Shown: positions 54,510 to 63,326 of the stretch, one piece after another
How positions within the stretch are numbered: position 1 is the stretch's first letter
Layout: every line of letters starts with the position of its first letter
Source of the DNA: Brevundimonas sp.
Lineage (GTDB): Bacteria > Pseudomonadota > Alphaproteobacteria > Caulobacterales > Caulobacteraceae
Assembly (NCBI RefSeq): GCF_030682035.1
Contig: NZ_JAUXQZ010000045.1
Span: 1 to 64,000, forward strand
DNA: 64,000 bases
Reading direction: 5' to 3'
Made by a program: the position numbers and the translations under genes
Notes under the pieces: generated by a model
Told to the model about the DNA's origin: nothing
Database searches by the model: none
Seen by the model: only the letters and a program-made list of their open reading frames with translations

Positions 54510-55616
54510 TCAGCGCCCGCTGTTCAGAGCCGAGGTCGCGGAGATCGACGCCGCCGCCGCTGCTTCGGCCACGGGCGTTTGCACCGGAGCGGAATCAGGG
54601 GCCCCGCCGGCCACGGCGGTCGCCGGGATCTCGACGGGCGCGGGGGTGATGTTCTGGGCCGTGCAGGTGGCCAGATCGCGCGCCACATGACGGCCGACGC
54701 AGAACATGTCCTCATAGCTGGGCCGCGAGGCGGCGAGGCATTGGAACAGCATCAGCTTGGACATGTTGAGGCAGAACTCGCTGTTCTGCTCGACGGTCAG
54801 GGCCTCGGTATTGGCGCGGGCGTCCTCTCCGCCGGCCCCGAGCGCGGCCAGGGCGGCGATGGCCAGCGACCGGGCGATGGCCGGCGTATAGGGCGGCCCC
54901 GAGCGGGAACCGTTCAGTGACAGGCCCGTGCCCGAGTTCGCCGCGGCGAACAGGCGGGCCGATTCTTCGGCCGACGGCAGCATCTGCACTGCCGACAGGG
55001 CCTTGGCGCCCTCCAGCCGTGTCACGCGATCCGCGATATGGGCGACGGCCCAGCGGCGGCGCGGGTCGTTGCGCTCCTGGATGGTATAGGCGTCGCCCTC
55101 AACGGCGTCGGCGATCACCAGCATGGCCGCCGAATCCCGACCGATGGTGTCGATGATCAGGCCTGCGGCCGCGTCCGCGCCGGGCAGGGTGGCCGCATAG
55201 GCGGGATCCGCCACGACGCGGTCGATAATCTGGCGACGGTTGTCGGGGTCAGCGGCGATCGCGCGCACGCCCTGCACGAACTCCGGCGACTGCAGCGCCA
55301 GGATCGAGCCGTAGGCGATCATCCCGCGGGACAGTTGAGCCGGTTCATAGGAGGCGCCCCGGCGGATGGCGGCCTGGATCGCTTCGGCGCTGGTGAAGCC
55401 GGCCTGGATGGTCCCGGCCTCGCGCATGAAGGCGACATAGATGGAGGCGGCCTGGGCCACGCCCTCGTTCAGACTGACAGCCGGCGGCGGCGCGGCGGGC
55501 GGCGGGGGCGGTGCGGGAGCGGGTTCCGGCTCCGGGGTCGCGCAACTGGCCAGAACGGCGGCGACAACGGCGGCGGTCGCCAACGAAAGGCCGCGGCGCG
55601 GAAGAGCCTTGAACAT
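54510..55616 (-). CDS. Hypothetical lipoprotein, Pro-rich linker
   Basis: 368 residues. Lipobox ASC after the signal peptide (about Cys25), then a Pro/Ala/Glu run of about 25 residues and a helical domain of about 260 residues with no recognised family (EGVAQAASIYVAFMREAG...FVQGVRAIAAD). Cysteines in NSEFCLNMS, LFQCLAAS, MFCVGRHV and DLATCTAQ (about 270-325) may pair. ATG 55616 with GGGGA eight bases upstream is better than the in-frame start at 55646. The C-terminus is Ala/Val/Pro rich. Adjacent to prs by chance or in a conserved neighbourhood; not resolved. Confidence 0.78.
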   Translation of the reverse strand: MFKALPRRGLSLATAAVVAAVLASCATPEPEPAPAPPPPPAAPPPAVSLNEGVAQAASIYVAFMREAGTIQAGFTSAEAIQAAIRRGASYEPAQLSRGMIAYGSILALQSPEFVQGVRAIAADPDNRRQIIDRVVADPAYAATLPGADAAAGLIIDTIGRDSAAMLVIADAVEGDAYTIQERNDPRRRWAVAHIADRVTRLEGAKALSAVQMLPSAEESARLFAAANSGTGLSLNGSRSGPPYTPAIARSLAIAALAALGAGGEDARANTEALTVEQNSEFCLNMSKLMLFQCLAASRPSYEDMFCVGRHVARDLATCTAQNITPAPVEIPATAVAGGAPDSAPVQTPVAEAAAAASISATSALNSGR

Positions 55617-55701
55617 GCGATATCCCCACAAGGACGCACGGCGCATCGAGACGCCGGAAGTTTGAAGGGCTTATAACGCGGGGAGAACCGTTTTCCGACC
55701 G

Positions 55702-56637
55702 TTAATCGAACAGCTTGGACACGGATTCTTCGTTGGCGATCCGCCGGATAGCCTCTCCGATCAACGGGGCCACGGAAACCGTACGGATTTTTTCGCAGTT
55801 CAAAACTTCGTGGGGCTGCTCGATGGAGTCCGTGATCACCAGTTCCTTCAGCGGTCCGTCGGTGATCCGCTGGACGGCCGGACCCGACAGCACGCCATGG
55901 CTGATATAGGCCGACACCTCGGTCGCGCCCTTGTCCATCAAGGCCTTGGCCGCATTGACCAGGGTGCCGCCCGAATCGACGATGTCGTCGAACAGGATGC
56001 AGCGCCGTCCCTGGACGTCGCCGATGATGTTCATGACCTCGCTGTCGCCGGCCTTGGGCCGCCGCTTGTCGACAATGGCCAGGTCGGCGTCCAGCCGCTT
56101 GGCCAGCGACCGCGCCCGCACCACGCCGCCGACGTCGGGCGAGACGATCATCAGGTCGTCGCCGCGGCGATAGTGGTCCCTGATGTCCTGGGCCAGCACC
56201 GGCGTGGCCAGCAGGTTGTCGGTCGGAATGTCGAAGAAGCCCTGGATCTGCCCGGCGTGCAGATCCATCGTCAGCACCCGGTGGGCGCCGGCCCGGGTGA
56301 TCATATTGGCCACCAGCTTGGCAGAGATCGGCGTCCGGCCGCCGGTCTTGCGGTCCTGCCGGGCGTAACCGAAATAGGGCATGACTGCGGTGATCCGGCG
56401 CGCCGACGCCCGCACCAGGGCGTCGGTCATGATCAGCAGCTCCATCAGATTGTCGTTGGCCGGGTAGCTGGTCGACTGGATCACGAAGACGTCCTCGCCG
56501 CGGACGTTCTCCTCGATCACCGCGAAGACCTCATTGTCGGCGAACCGTTTCACCTGGGCCTTGGTCAGGGGCATGTCGAGGTGGGCCGCAATGGCCTGGG
56601 ACAGGGTCCGGTTCGAGTTGCCAGAGAGCAGCTTCAT
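55702..56637 (-). CDS. prs: Ribose-phosphate pyrophosphokinase
   Basis: 311 residues. Makes PRPP from ribose 5-phosphate and ATP for nucleotide, His and Trp synthesis. [17 protein letters not shown] at the start, [14 protein letters not shown], the PRPP loop [15 protein letters not shown] (about 215-229), and [10 protein letters not shown] (about 95) match class I Prs. ATG 56637. Divergent from bamD across a 220-base region with no gene. Confidence 0.97.
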   Translation of the reverse strand: MKLLSGNSNRTLSQAIAAHLDMPLTKAQVKRFADNEVFAVIEENVRGEDVFVIQSTSYPANDNLMELLIMTDALVRASARRITAVMPYFGYARQDRKTGGRTPISAKLVANMITRAGAHRVLTMDLHAGQIQGFFDIPTDNLLATPVLAQDIRDHYRRGDDLMIVSPDVGGVVRARSLAKRLDADLAIVDKRRPKAGDSEVMNIIGDVQGRRCILFDDIVDSGGTLVNAAKALMDKGATEVSAYISHGVLSGPAVQRITDGPLKELVITDSIEQPHEVLNCEKIRTVSVAPLIGEAIRRIANEESVSKLFD

Positions 56638-56857
56638 GTCCGGTCATCCTTTCGCCGTCATCGCCCGGCTGAGAATGCTTCCGCGGCGCTGGCGCGCTTC
56701 ATACCAGCGGACGGCCCGGCCACAAGGCGCGGCGCGCCTTTTCGGCGCTCTTCTTCGCGCATTGGCGTGGGCAGGTTCGCTGGTGTAGAGATTGCGTCTC
56801 GTTTTTCGGGGGCGCCGACGGGTCCGCGCCCGCCGGCATTTCAAGTTGAGGTCGTCC

Positions 56858-57703
56858 TTGCCTGCTTCCAAATTCCGCGCCGGCCTGATCCTGGCCACCG
56901 TGGCTGTCTCGGCCCTGACGATATCGGCCTGTGCGGGACGCGGCGACCGCCCGCGCCTCGCCTATGAGGAGCGTCCCGTCGAGGCGCTCTACAACACGGG
57001 CTACCAGCGCATGGAGCGTGGCCGCTGGGCCGATGCGATCGACTATTTCCAGGAGGTCGAGCGGCAGCATCCGTATTCGGAATGGTCGCGCCGCGCGATC
57101 CTGATGCAGATCTACGCCTACTATCAGAACAACAACTACCCCGAGGCTATCGCCGCCTCGGACCGGTTCATCCAGTTGTTCCCCGGCAATCCGTCGGCCC
57201 CCTACGCCTTCTACATGAAGGCCCTGTGCAATTTCGAACAGATCACCGACGTGGGCCGCGACCAGGGCTATGCCCAGGCGGCGCTGGACGGGCTCAAGGA
57301 TGTGCAGCGCCGGTACCCCGGCACCTCCTACGCCACCGACGCCACGGTCAAGATCGACATGGTCAACGACCAGCTGGCCGGCAAGGAAATGGCCATTGGC
57401 CGCTACTACCAGCGCGCGGGACAGCCGCTGGCGGCGATCAATCGCTACAAGGCGGTCATCGACAACGAGGCCTACCAGCGCACCTCGCACACGCCCGAGG
57501 CCCTGTACCGGCTGGTCGAAGTCAATCTGGTCCTCGGCCTGAAGGAAGAGGCGACCCGCAACGGCGCCGTGCTGGGCTTCAACTATCCGGGCAGCCCCTG
57601 GTACGCCGAGGCCTACGCCCTGCTGTCCGAAGACGGCCGTACGCCCGAGGTGGCCCCGACCGGTCAGCGCGAAAGCTGGCTGCGCCGGATCATTCCGGGC
57701 TGA
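56858..57703 (+). CDS. bamD: Outer membrane assembly lipoprotein BamD
   Basis: 281 residues. Lipobox ISAC (about Cys25 from the TTG start) after a short signal peptide, then five TPR-like repeats (EALYNTGYQRMERGRWADAIDYFQEVE; SRRAILMQIYAYYQNNNYPEAIAASDRFIQLFPGN; and so on). BamD works with BamA in the BAM complex that inserts outer-membrane barrels. The TTG at 56858 has GAGG six bases upstream and begins PASKFRAG; the frame opens further upstream to 56792 but that stretch is not signal-like. Its 3' end is 17 bases from the brnT operator. Confidence 0.93.
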   Translation: MPASKFRAGLILATVAVSALTISACAGRGDRPRLAYEERPVEALYNTGYQRMERGRWADAIDYFQEVERQHPYSEWSRRAILMQIYAYYQNNNYPEAIAASDRFIQLFPGNPSAPYAFYMKALCNFEQITDVGRDQGYAQAALDGLKDVQRRYPGTSYATDATVKIDMVNDQLAGKEMAIGRYYQRAGQPLAAINRYKAVIDNEAYQRTSHTPEALYRLVEVNLVLGLKEEATRNGAVLGFNYPGSPWYAEAYALLSEDGRTPEVAPTGQRESWLRRIIPG

Positions 57704-57720
57704 CGAGACTTGACCAGCGG

Positions 57721-57742
57721 CATTTATGTAGCTACATAAATG
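57721..57742. promoter_or_regulatory. 22-bp perfect palindrome overlapping the brnT start (probable BrnA operator)
   Basis: The arms CATTTATGTAG and CTACATAAATG are perfectly complementary with no loop. The last three bases (57740-57742) are the brnT ATG, so bound protein or RNA structure would cover the start codon. BrnA antitoxins are DNA-binding autorepressors, which makes this the natural site. Confidence 0.8.
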
Positions 57743-58006
57743 ATCGTCTTCGATCCGGCCAAGGACGCTGCGAACATCGTCAAACACGGCGTATCGCTTC
57801 GGTTGGCCGAAGAGATGGACATGCAGGCGGCACGGATCGGTATCGACGACCGCAAGGACTACAACGAGGTTCGCTACGTCGCTTTCGGTGACATTGATGG
57901 TCGCCTCCACGCTTTCACCTTCACGATACGGGACGGAAACGTGCGAGCAATCAGTCTTCGGCGAGCGCGGGCGAAGGAGCCGAGGAAATGGTTGCTCGAA
58001 AGCTAG
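57740..58006 (+). CDS. brnT: BrnT-family toxin of a type II toxin-antitoxin system
   Basis: 88 residues. RNase toxin family with RelE-like fold; IVFDPAKDAANIVKHGVSL (typical of BrnT) at the N-terminus, the REVRYVAFGDIDGR-type strands and the catalytic-candidate RRARAKE near the C-terminus. The start is inside a 22-bp palindrome. It overlaps brnA by 19 bases, an arrangement seen in BrnTA modules. Lower GC than neighbours around the operator suggests the module was acquired. Confidence 0.93.
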   Translation: MIVFDPAKDAANIVKHGVSLRLAEEMDMQAARIGIDDRKDYNEVRYVAFGDIDGRLHAFTFTIRDGNVRAISLRRARAKEPRKWLLES

Positions 58007-58275
58007 ATTGGGAAAACGTCGAGCTCGATGAGGACGACGCGCCCGAATTGACAGCAGAATTGGCGGCGCGTCTGCGGCCGGCGAGCGAAATCCTGCCCGA
58101 GCACATCCTCGCTCAGTTCAAGCGGTCTCCAGGGCGTCCGAAACTGGCGTCGCCGAAGAAACAGGTCACACTTCGCCTCGACGCCGACGTGCTCGAGTAC
58201 TGGCGGGGGCAGGGCGAGGGATGGCAATCTAGGCTGAACGCCGTCTTGCGTCGCCAGGCCGGGCTCTCCGGCTGA
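57988..58275 (+). CDS. brnA: BrnA-family antitoxin
   Basis: 95 residues. C-terminal BrnA ribbon-helix-helix-type DNA-binding motif (KKQVTLRLDADVLEYWRGQG...WQSRLNAVLRRQA) and an acidic N-terminal half that would neutralise the toxin. The ATG lies within the last 19 bases of brnT in another frame. It should autorepress the operon through the palindrome at 57721. Thirty-one bases later recN begins, so read-through could couple them. Confidence 0.93.
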   Translation: MVARKLDWENVELDEDDAPELTAELAARLRPASEILPEHILAQFKRSPGRPKLASPKKQVTLRLDADVLEYWRGQGEGWQSRLNAVLRRQAGLSG

Positions 58276-58306
58276 CGGTTCAAGCCCGACTTTCGGCTAG
58301 GGTGGC

Positions 58307-60031
58307 ATGGATGCCGAATCGTTTCCTTCCATGCTGACCGCCCTCTCCATCCGCGACATCGTGCTGGTCGATGCGCTCGACCTCGAGGTCGACGGCGGCC
58401 TGACCGTGCTGACCGGCGAGACCGGGGCCGGCAAGTCGATCATCCTCGACGCTCTCGGTCTGGTGCTGGGCGCCCGCGCCGACGCCGGTCTGGTGCGAGC
58501 CGGCGCCAAACAGGCCTCGGCCACCGCTGTCTTCACCGCCCCTGACGACCCGGCCCTGATCGCCCTGATCAGCGAGCGGGGGTTTGACGTGGCGCCGGGC
58601 GAGGAGCTGATCCTGCGCCGGACCCTGGCTGCGGACGGCCGCAGCCGCGCCTTCGTCAACGACCAGCCCGCCGGCGTCGCCGCCCTGCGCGAGATCGGCC
58701 AGGCGCTGGTCGAGGTGCATGGTCAGCACGAGACCGTCGGCCTGCTGGACTGGAAGACTCACCGCGCCCTGCTGGACAATTACGGCGGGCTGCAGCCCCA
58801 GCTGGACGGCGTCGCCGCCGCCGCCGACCGGCTCAAGGTCGCCGAGCGCACCGTCGCCGATCTGAAGGCCGCCGCTGCGGACGCGGCCTCGCGGGCCGAG
58901 GAGTTGACGTTGAACCTCGCCGACCTCGATGCGCTGGACCCACGCGCCGATGAGGAGACCGAACTGGCCGGCGAGCGGGCCATCCTCGGCGCGGCCGAGA
59001 AGGCCATCGCCGATCTGGCGGACGCGAAGGCGTCGCTGGGCGGAGACAAACTGTCCCAGAAGCTGTCCGCCGCGTTGCGCGCCGTCGAACACGCCCGCCA
59101 GCGGGCCGGGCAGGCGGGCACGGACCCGGAGCATCCGCTGCTGCAAAAGCTGTCCGCCGCCGCCGAGGCCATCGACCGCACCATGGTGGAGGCCGAGGAG
59201 GCCATCGCCTGCGTCGACGCCGCCGCCAACGCCTTCGACTTCGAGCCCGGCCGGCTGGACAAGGCCGAGGAGCGGCTGTTCGCCCTGCGCGCCGCCGCCC
59301 GCAAGCTGAACACCTCGGTCGACAGCCTGCCGGTGCTGCGCATCCGCTTCCGCGAGCAGTTGCGCCTGATCGAGGACGGCGCCGAGGCCATCACCGCCGC
59401 CGAACGCGCCGCCTCCGCCGCGCGCGAGGCCTATGACGTCGCCGCCATGCTGCTGACCTCCGCGCGGGAAGCCGCCGCCGAGCGTCTGACGGCCTCGGTC
59501 ATGACCGAGCTGGCTCCGCTGAAACTGGACCGGGCCCGCTTCCGCGTCGCCTTCGAGCCCGTGGCCGAGGGCCGCCGCGGACCGCTGGGCGTCGAGATAG
59601 TCCGGTTCGAGATCGCCACCAACGCCGGGACGGCTTTCGGACCGCTGGACGCCATCGCCTCGGGCGGGGAACTGGCCCGCTTCGCCCTGGCCATGAAGGC
59701 GGCCCTGGCCGGGCGCGAGGATCAGCGCCAGCCGGTGATGATCTTCGACGAGGTCGACCAGGGAGTCGGCGGGGCCGTGGCCTCCGCCGTCGGCGCGCGG
59801 CTGGAGCGGTTGGCGCACGGCGCCCAGGTGCTGGTCGTGACCCACAGCCCGCAGGTCGCCGCCCGCGCCCACGCCCACTGGAAGGTGCGCAAGGCCGACA
59901 CCGGCGGCGTGACCACGACCACGGTGGATGCGCTGGACGATCATGCCCGCCGCGAAGAGATCGCGCGCATGTTGTCCGGTGCGGTGATCACGGATGAGGC
60001 GCGGGCGGCGGCCCGGTCGCTGATCGGGTGA
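58307..60031 (+). CDS. recN: DNA repair protein RecN
   Basis: 574 residues. SMC-like ATPase in double-strand break repair: Walker A GETGAGKS (about 37-44 counting from this ATG), a coiled-coil mid region with many Ala/Glu/Arg, the ABC signature LDAIASGGELARF and Walker B VMIFDEVDQGVGG near the C-terminus. ATG 58307 has AGGGTGG upstream; ATG 58331 (MLTALSIRD) gives the more usual family N-terminus and is an equal alternative. Confidence 0.96.
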   Translation: MDAESFPSMLTALSIRDIVLVDALDLEVDGGLTVLTGETGAGKSIILDALGLVLGARADAGLVRAGAKQASATAVFTAPDDPALIALISERGFDVAPGEELILRRTLAADGRSRAFVNDQPAGVAALREIGQALVEVHGQHETVGLLDWKTHRALLDNYGGLQPQLDGVAAAADRLKVAERTVADLKAAAADAASRAEELTLNLADLDALDPRADEETELAGERAILGAAEKAIADLADAKASLGGDKLSQKLSAALRAVEHARQRAGQAGTDPEHPLLQKLSAAAEAIDRTMVEAEEAIACVDAAANAFDFEPGRLDKAEERLFALRAAARKLNTSVDSLPVLRIRFREQLRLIEDGAEAITAAERAASAAREAYDVAAMLLTSAREAAAERLTASVMTELAPLKLDRARFRVAFEPVAEGRRGPLGVEIVRFEIATNAGTAFGPLDAIASGGELARFALAMKAALAGREDQRQPVMIFDEVDQGVGGAVASAVGARLERLAHGAQVLVVTHSPQVAARAHAHWKVRKADTGGVTTTTVDALDDHARREEIARMLSGAVITDEARAAARSLIG

Positions 60032-60295
60032 CGGGGAGCGACGTGGTGTGCCGCTTCAAGCGGACGTTCCCGCAGTTGCCTGATAAAGTTGCCGCTGACG
60101 TCCGAAACGGCGACCTGCAAGCTCGCGTCCGGATTGGCCGGTGGCAAGATTGTTACGATGGTGATCGGGATGGCGTGTGCGCGCCCGCCGATGAGCGATA
60201 ATGCTGCCCCTGATGCGGGCGCCAATGACTCCAGCGCATAAAGGAGCTCGCGGTTGGCGGAAACACGGCTCCTTCTGGCTTAGGACATTCGATGG

Positions 60296-61153
60296 TCAGC
60301 CCAGCCGGGCGATCACGTCCCGGATGATTTCGGCGCCGGTCCGGTCACGGGGCGAGGGCGGCGACCTTGTGTCCTGGTCCAGGGCGAGCACCAACGGCAA
60401 CCATCCCTCCCTCGGATCCGCCTGCAGAAGCGCCAGGGACGGTCTGGCCTCCAACGCCAGATTCTCCACTCCGGGGGCCAGGGTGGCGCACAGCTCGGGC
60501 GGCGAGGTGACCAGATATTCCCGACAGGCCAGCGGCCGATCGGCATGGATCGAACAGGCTTCATCCTCCAGCAGGGGGCAGGCCACCCCGGCCTCGAAAT
60601 AAGCGCGGCCCTTTGCGTGACGCTCGCCGGGCTCGCCGTCCAACCCGTCCAGCAGGCCCTCCGCATCCAGCGTCTCCACCGCCGCCTCGAACCGGCGCCT
60701 GACGTGATCGCGCCTCGGCTCGGGCATGGCCTCGACCAGCCGGGCCAGGGCTCGCGCCTCCGCGATCGACACCGGCACCATCTGGCGACAGCAGGCCCCG
60801 CAGCCGGCGCGACAGGACACCGACCGCCCTTCGGACCCGGCGCGCGCCGTCGCCCGCGTCGCGAACAGGCTGCTCAGGCCATGGAAGATGGGCAGCACGG
60901 CCTCGACCGCGACCGGTCCGGCCGGCACCGTCATCTCGACCGTGACCGGCTCCCCGCCGATGTCCAGCACCACCCGGCCGGTCGCGGTCGCTCCCCCGGC
61001 GGGCGGCAGGGCGGACAGACGCACGACCGCGTCAGCGTCCGCCACGACCGGATGCGGCGGATCGCCGGAAGGGGCGACCGGCCCGTCGGGGCGGAGCAAG
61101 ACTATCGGCGCGTCGACGGGGCCGGCCCACTGCTGGCCGCAGGCAGACGACAC
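60296..61153 (-). CDS. YkgJ-family cysteine cluster protein
   Basis: 285 residues. The YkgJ (Fe-S cluster-like) signature is at about residues 120-220: CRAGCGACCRQM, then CPLLEDEACSIHADRPLACREYL, eight cysteines that probably bind zinc or an iron-sulfur cluster. The N-terminal 110 residues (GGEPVTVEMTVPAGPVAVE) have no recognised fold. GTG 61153 has GAGGG nine bases upstream; this start overlaps the end of the upstream gene by 52 bases. The frame extends to GTG 61201 but that part overlaps further. Role unknown. Confidence 0.82.
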   Translation of the reverse strand: MSSACGQQWAGPVDAPIVLLRPDGPVAPSGDPPHPVVADADAVVRLSALPPAGGATATGRVVLDIGGEPVTVEMTVPAGPVAVEAVLPIFHGLSSLFATRATARAGSEGRSVSCRAGCGACCRQMVPVSIAEARALARLVEAMPEPRRDHVRRRFEAAVETLDAEGLLDGLDGEPGERHAKGRAYFEAGVACPLLEDEACSIHADRPLACREYLVTSPPELCATLAPGVENLALEARPSLALLQADPREGWLPLVLALDQDTRSPPSPRDRTGAEIIRDVIARLG

Positions 61154-61497
61154 TGGCGAACGCCCTCGACGATGACCACGGAGCCCCGCCTCGTCGTGCA
61201 CGCCTGCTCCGCATCCAACGAATCCAGCTTGAGGAAGAAATCAGTTCCCCGGGCTTGGCCTGCGGGGCAGTCCGCGTCCGAAGACCCGCCGGGTCCGGTG
61301 GCCCGACAAGCGCTCGGCTCGGTTCGCGGCAGGTGCTTCCCTGTCCAGGGGCGAGCATTGTCGGGCCCCGGCGTCGCGCGATCCTGCGCCTGCGCCTGCG
61401 CCTGCGCCTGCGCCTGCGGCCGGGCCTGGCCGGCGACGACCATGACGCCGAGGTCAAAGACGGCCGCGGTGGCCAGGATGACGGCTGTTTTCTTCAT
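61102..61497 (-). CDS. Small secreted protein with an Ala-Gln repeat
   Basis: 131 residues. Signal-peptide-like start (MKKTAVILATAAVF) and a run of five Gln-Ala pairs encoded by the hexanucleotide repeat at 61383-61418. Two Cys (DADCPAGQ and EQACTTR and further CRLPAA) could form disulfides. No family recognised. Frame continuity and the signal peptide support it as real; its tail overlaps the YkgJ gene by 52 bases in another frame. Confidence 0.6.
   Translation of the reverse strand: MKKTAVILATAAVFDLGVMVVAGQARPQAQAQAQAQAQDRATPGPDNARPWTGKHLPRTEPSACRATGPGGSSDADCPAGQARGTDFFLKLDSLDAEQACTTRRGSVVIVEGVRQCRLPAASSGPAPSTRR
61383..61418. repeat. 6-bp tandem repeat (CCTGCG)n
   Basis: Six units of CCTGCG within the coding frame, encoding the alternating Gln-Ala run of the minus-strand protein. 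Being a multiple of three, length changes would alter the run, not the frame. Confidence 0.85.
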
Positions 61498-61564
61498 GGT
61501 CTCACTCCTTGTCGGTTTCGGTTGCGGTTGGTTTTGCGAAGGTCGTATCCCGTTCAGCGGTGCG

Positions 61565-61996
61565 CTATCGGGGCCCTTGGTCGCCTTGCATCAATTGCCA
61601 GACACGCACCCGACCACTCAGGCGCACAGAGTCGCTGTCCTCGGGCGGGGGGATCGGAAAGCTGAACCGGCCCTCGGCGTCGGGCAGGATGCGGCGGTTG
61701 TCGACCATCAGTTCGTCCAGCCGGTGCCGCGGGCATGGCGTACGCGGGCGGCAGGCGGTGGTCACTTCGTACTCTCCGCGTTCGACCCGCACGCGGACCG
61801 AGAACCTTCCGTTGCGACCGCTTGTCCCCGCCGGCATGGCCACGCCGCCGGGCTTCTTTCTGACGATGATGTCGATGCCGGGGATATCATTTTCGGCGCG
61901 GTGCTCCGGACTCTGAGCGGTCGCGGGGATGGCCGGAAAGGCCAGCATGAGGACGGCGGCCGCGAGGGCGGCACGGCCGAGGGGGCGGCGGGTCAT
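61565..61996 (-). CDS. Secreted carboxypeptidase-regulatory-like protein
   Basis: 143 residues. Signal peptide ending ATA-QS. The mature part contains a beta-rich unit PAGTSGRNGRFSVRVRVERGEYEVTTAC like a transthyretin/carboxypeptidase-regulatory fold (x-G-x-F-x-V...G-x-Y-x-V pattern). A disulfide is likely between Cys of TTAC and TPC. ATG 61996 has AGGAGA eight bases upstream. Sixty-three bases from the 62060 gene on the same strand, so probably one operon with the triplicated genes. Confidence 0.72.
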   Translation of the reverse strand: MTRRPLGRAALAAAVLMLAFPAIPATAQSPEHRAENDIPGIDIIVRKKPGGVAMPAGTSGRNGRFSVRVRVERGEYEVTTACRPRTPCPRHRLDELMVDNRRILPDAEGRFSFPIPPPEDSDSVRLSGRVRVWQLMQGDQGPR

Positions 61997-62059
61997 GGAA
62001 CGTCTCCTGCGTTTGGGTTCTAGGGGGCGGTCAAGTCGGGTCGTGCACAACCAGGGTCG

Positions 62060-62434
62060 TCAGGAGGCGTCGGGGGTCTGGCTGCGGGCCATGAAGGTGC
62101 AGCGGATCCGCGGCGGCACCAGTGTGGCCTCACAGGTTATCCTGTTCATCTGCCGCGTCGGACCGGCCGCAGGCGGGGCCTCGACCGTCGGCTGCGGACA
62201 CCCGGCGGCGGTGAAGATGGCCTTGATGTCGTCGGTCCGACCCGCGGCGGCGAGGCCTTCAATCCTCGTCTTGTTGGTGTTGAACACCGCGGTGCAGTCC
62301 GGTCCGCGCCTGTCGCGGGCCGCCGCCTGAATGGAGACAACCGCGGGGGCCGATGAAACCGTACCCCCGGTCGGCTGGCCGGGCGCCGGAGGAACGGCCA
62401 GAAGGGTCAGGGCGGCGATGACATGAGCAATCAT
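62060..62434 (-). CDS. Small secreted cysteine-containing protein
   Basis: 124 residues. Signal-peptide start (MIAHVIAALTLLAVPP), Cys at GPDCTAV, AAGCPQP, ITCEAT, IRCTFM, spaced for two disulfides. No family recognised. ATG 62434 has AGGAGA nine bases upstream and overlaps the stop of the preceding gene by four bases (ATGA), so it is translationally coupled to the third tandem copy. Confidence 0.72.
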   Translation of the reverse strand: MIAHVIAALTLLAVPPAPGQPTGGTVSSAPAVVSIQAAARDRRGPDCTAVFNTNKTRIEGLAAAGRTDDIKAIFTAAGCPQPTVEAPPAAGPTRQMNRITCEATLVPPRIRCTFMARSQTPDAS

Positions 62435-62877
62435 GGGCGAATCTCCTGCGATCGGGGAATTGCGGGCGTCCATGGGCGCGGCCCGGAGGCGGCCTCGGTC
62501 AGGGTGACGCGGATGCGGCCGCCGCCGTTCGGGACCACCGCCACCAGCCGTCGGCCGTCCGGTCCCATGAAATAGGCCCGGCCCCGGCCGTGACCCGGAA
62601 GGATCGGGGCGGAGGTCAGCACCGTGCGCCCGACTTCGATCCGCGCGACGGCGGGCACGGCTAACGTCTGAACGCTGGGCAGCAGGATCGCGTATCGCCC
62701 CGGCCCGACAGCGAACGCCGCATGACCTGCGTCACTGGTGAGCATCGGCGCGACGACCGAACCGGGATCGCCTTCGAGGCCTACGGGAATGCCTACGATC
62801 GGCGTGCCCGGCGTCGGAAGCGACAGGCTCGCAAGCATCACGCCGACGGCTGCAAGACATGCGAGCCGGGCCGTCAT
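62431..62877 (-). CDS. Secreted transthyretin-like repeat protein, tandem copy 1 (most downstream)
   Basis: 148 residues. Signal peptide, then GIPVGLEGDPGSVVAP...DAGHAAFAVGPGRYAI, a CNA-B/carboxypeptidase-regulatory-like fold (x-D-x-G-x-F-x-V-x-P-G-x-Y pattern), and a C-terminal half (RIEVGRTVLTSAPILPG, then RGRAYFMGPDGRRLVAVVP) that is nearly identical to its two neighbours. ATG overlap with the upstream copy, ATGA overlap with the next gene. Function unknown; the fold is typical of surface or secreted proteins. Confidence 0.8.
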   Translation of the reverse strand: MTARLACLAAVGVMLASLSLPTPGTPIVGIPVGLEGDPGSVVAPMLTSDAGHAAFAVGPGRYAILLPSVQTLAVPAVARIEVGRTVLTSAPILPGHGRGRAYFMGPDGRRLVAVVPNGGGRIRVTLTEAASGPRPWTPAIPRSQEIRP

Positions 62878-63326
62878 GACCGCCCCTCGCGCGGCCGCGG
62901 CACGACCGGCGTCCATGGACGCGGCCCGGAGGCGGCCTCGGTCAGGGTGACGCGAATGCGGCCGCCGCCGTGCGGGACCACCGCCACCAGCCGCCGGCCG
63001 TCCGGTCCCATAAAATAGGCCCGGCCCCGGCCCTGACCCGGAACGATCGGGGCGGAGGTCAGCACCGTGCGCCCGACCTCGATCCGCGCGACGGCGGAAC
63101 GGTCCAGCGACTGGATGTTCCAGATCGCGACGGCGTATCGCCCCGGCCCCACGGCGAAAGCCATCTGCCCGGCGTCGTTGGTGGGCCTTGGCGCCACGAC
63201 TGAGCCGGGATCGCCTTCAAGCCCAACCGACGTCCCCTGTATGGGCACACCCGGAGTCATTGCCGGTAGCAATACGCCTGTCAGCATAACGTTGGCGGCA
63301 GCAAGAAAGGCAAACCGACTTCTCAT
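62874..63326 (-). CDS. Secreted transthyretin-like repeat protein, tandem copy 2
   Basis: 150 residues, same architecture as its neighbours. Nucleotide identity with copy 1 in the last 180 bases of the coding region is about 95% by eye; the N-terminal halves are more divergent, so the 3' half is either under stronger constraint or being homogenised. ATGA overlap at both ends. Signal peptide MRSRFAFLAAANVMLTGVLL. Confidence 0.8.
   Translation of the reverse strand: MRSRFAFLAAANVMLTGVLLPAMTPGVPIQGTSVGLEGDPGSVVAPRPTNDAGQMAFAVGPGRYAVAIWNIQSLDRSAVARIEVGRTVLTSAPIVPGQGRGRAYFMGPDGRRLVAVVPHGGGRIRVTLTEAASGPRPWTPVVPRPREGRS

Noticed and set aside
59941-60225. Minus-strand frame at the recN end
   Set aside because: Overlaps recN antisense, has no RBS, and its Arg/Ser/Ala-rich sequence has no motif. 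I see no gene in the 60032-60295 gap.
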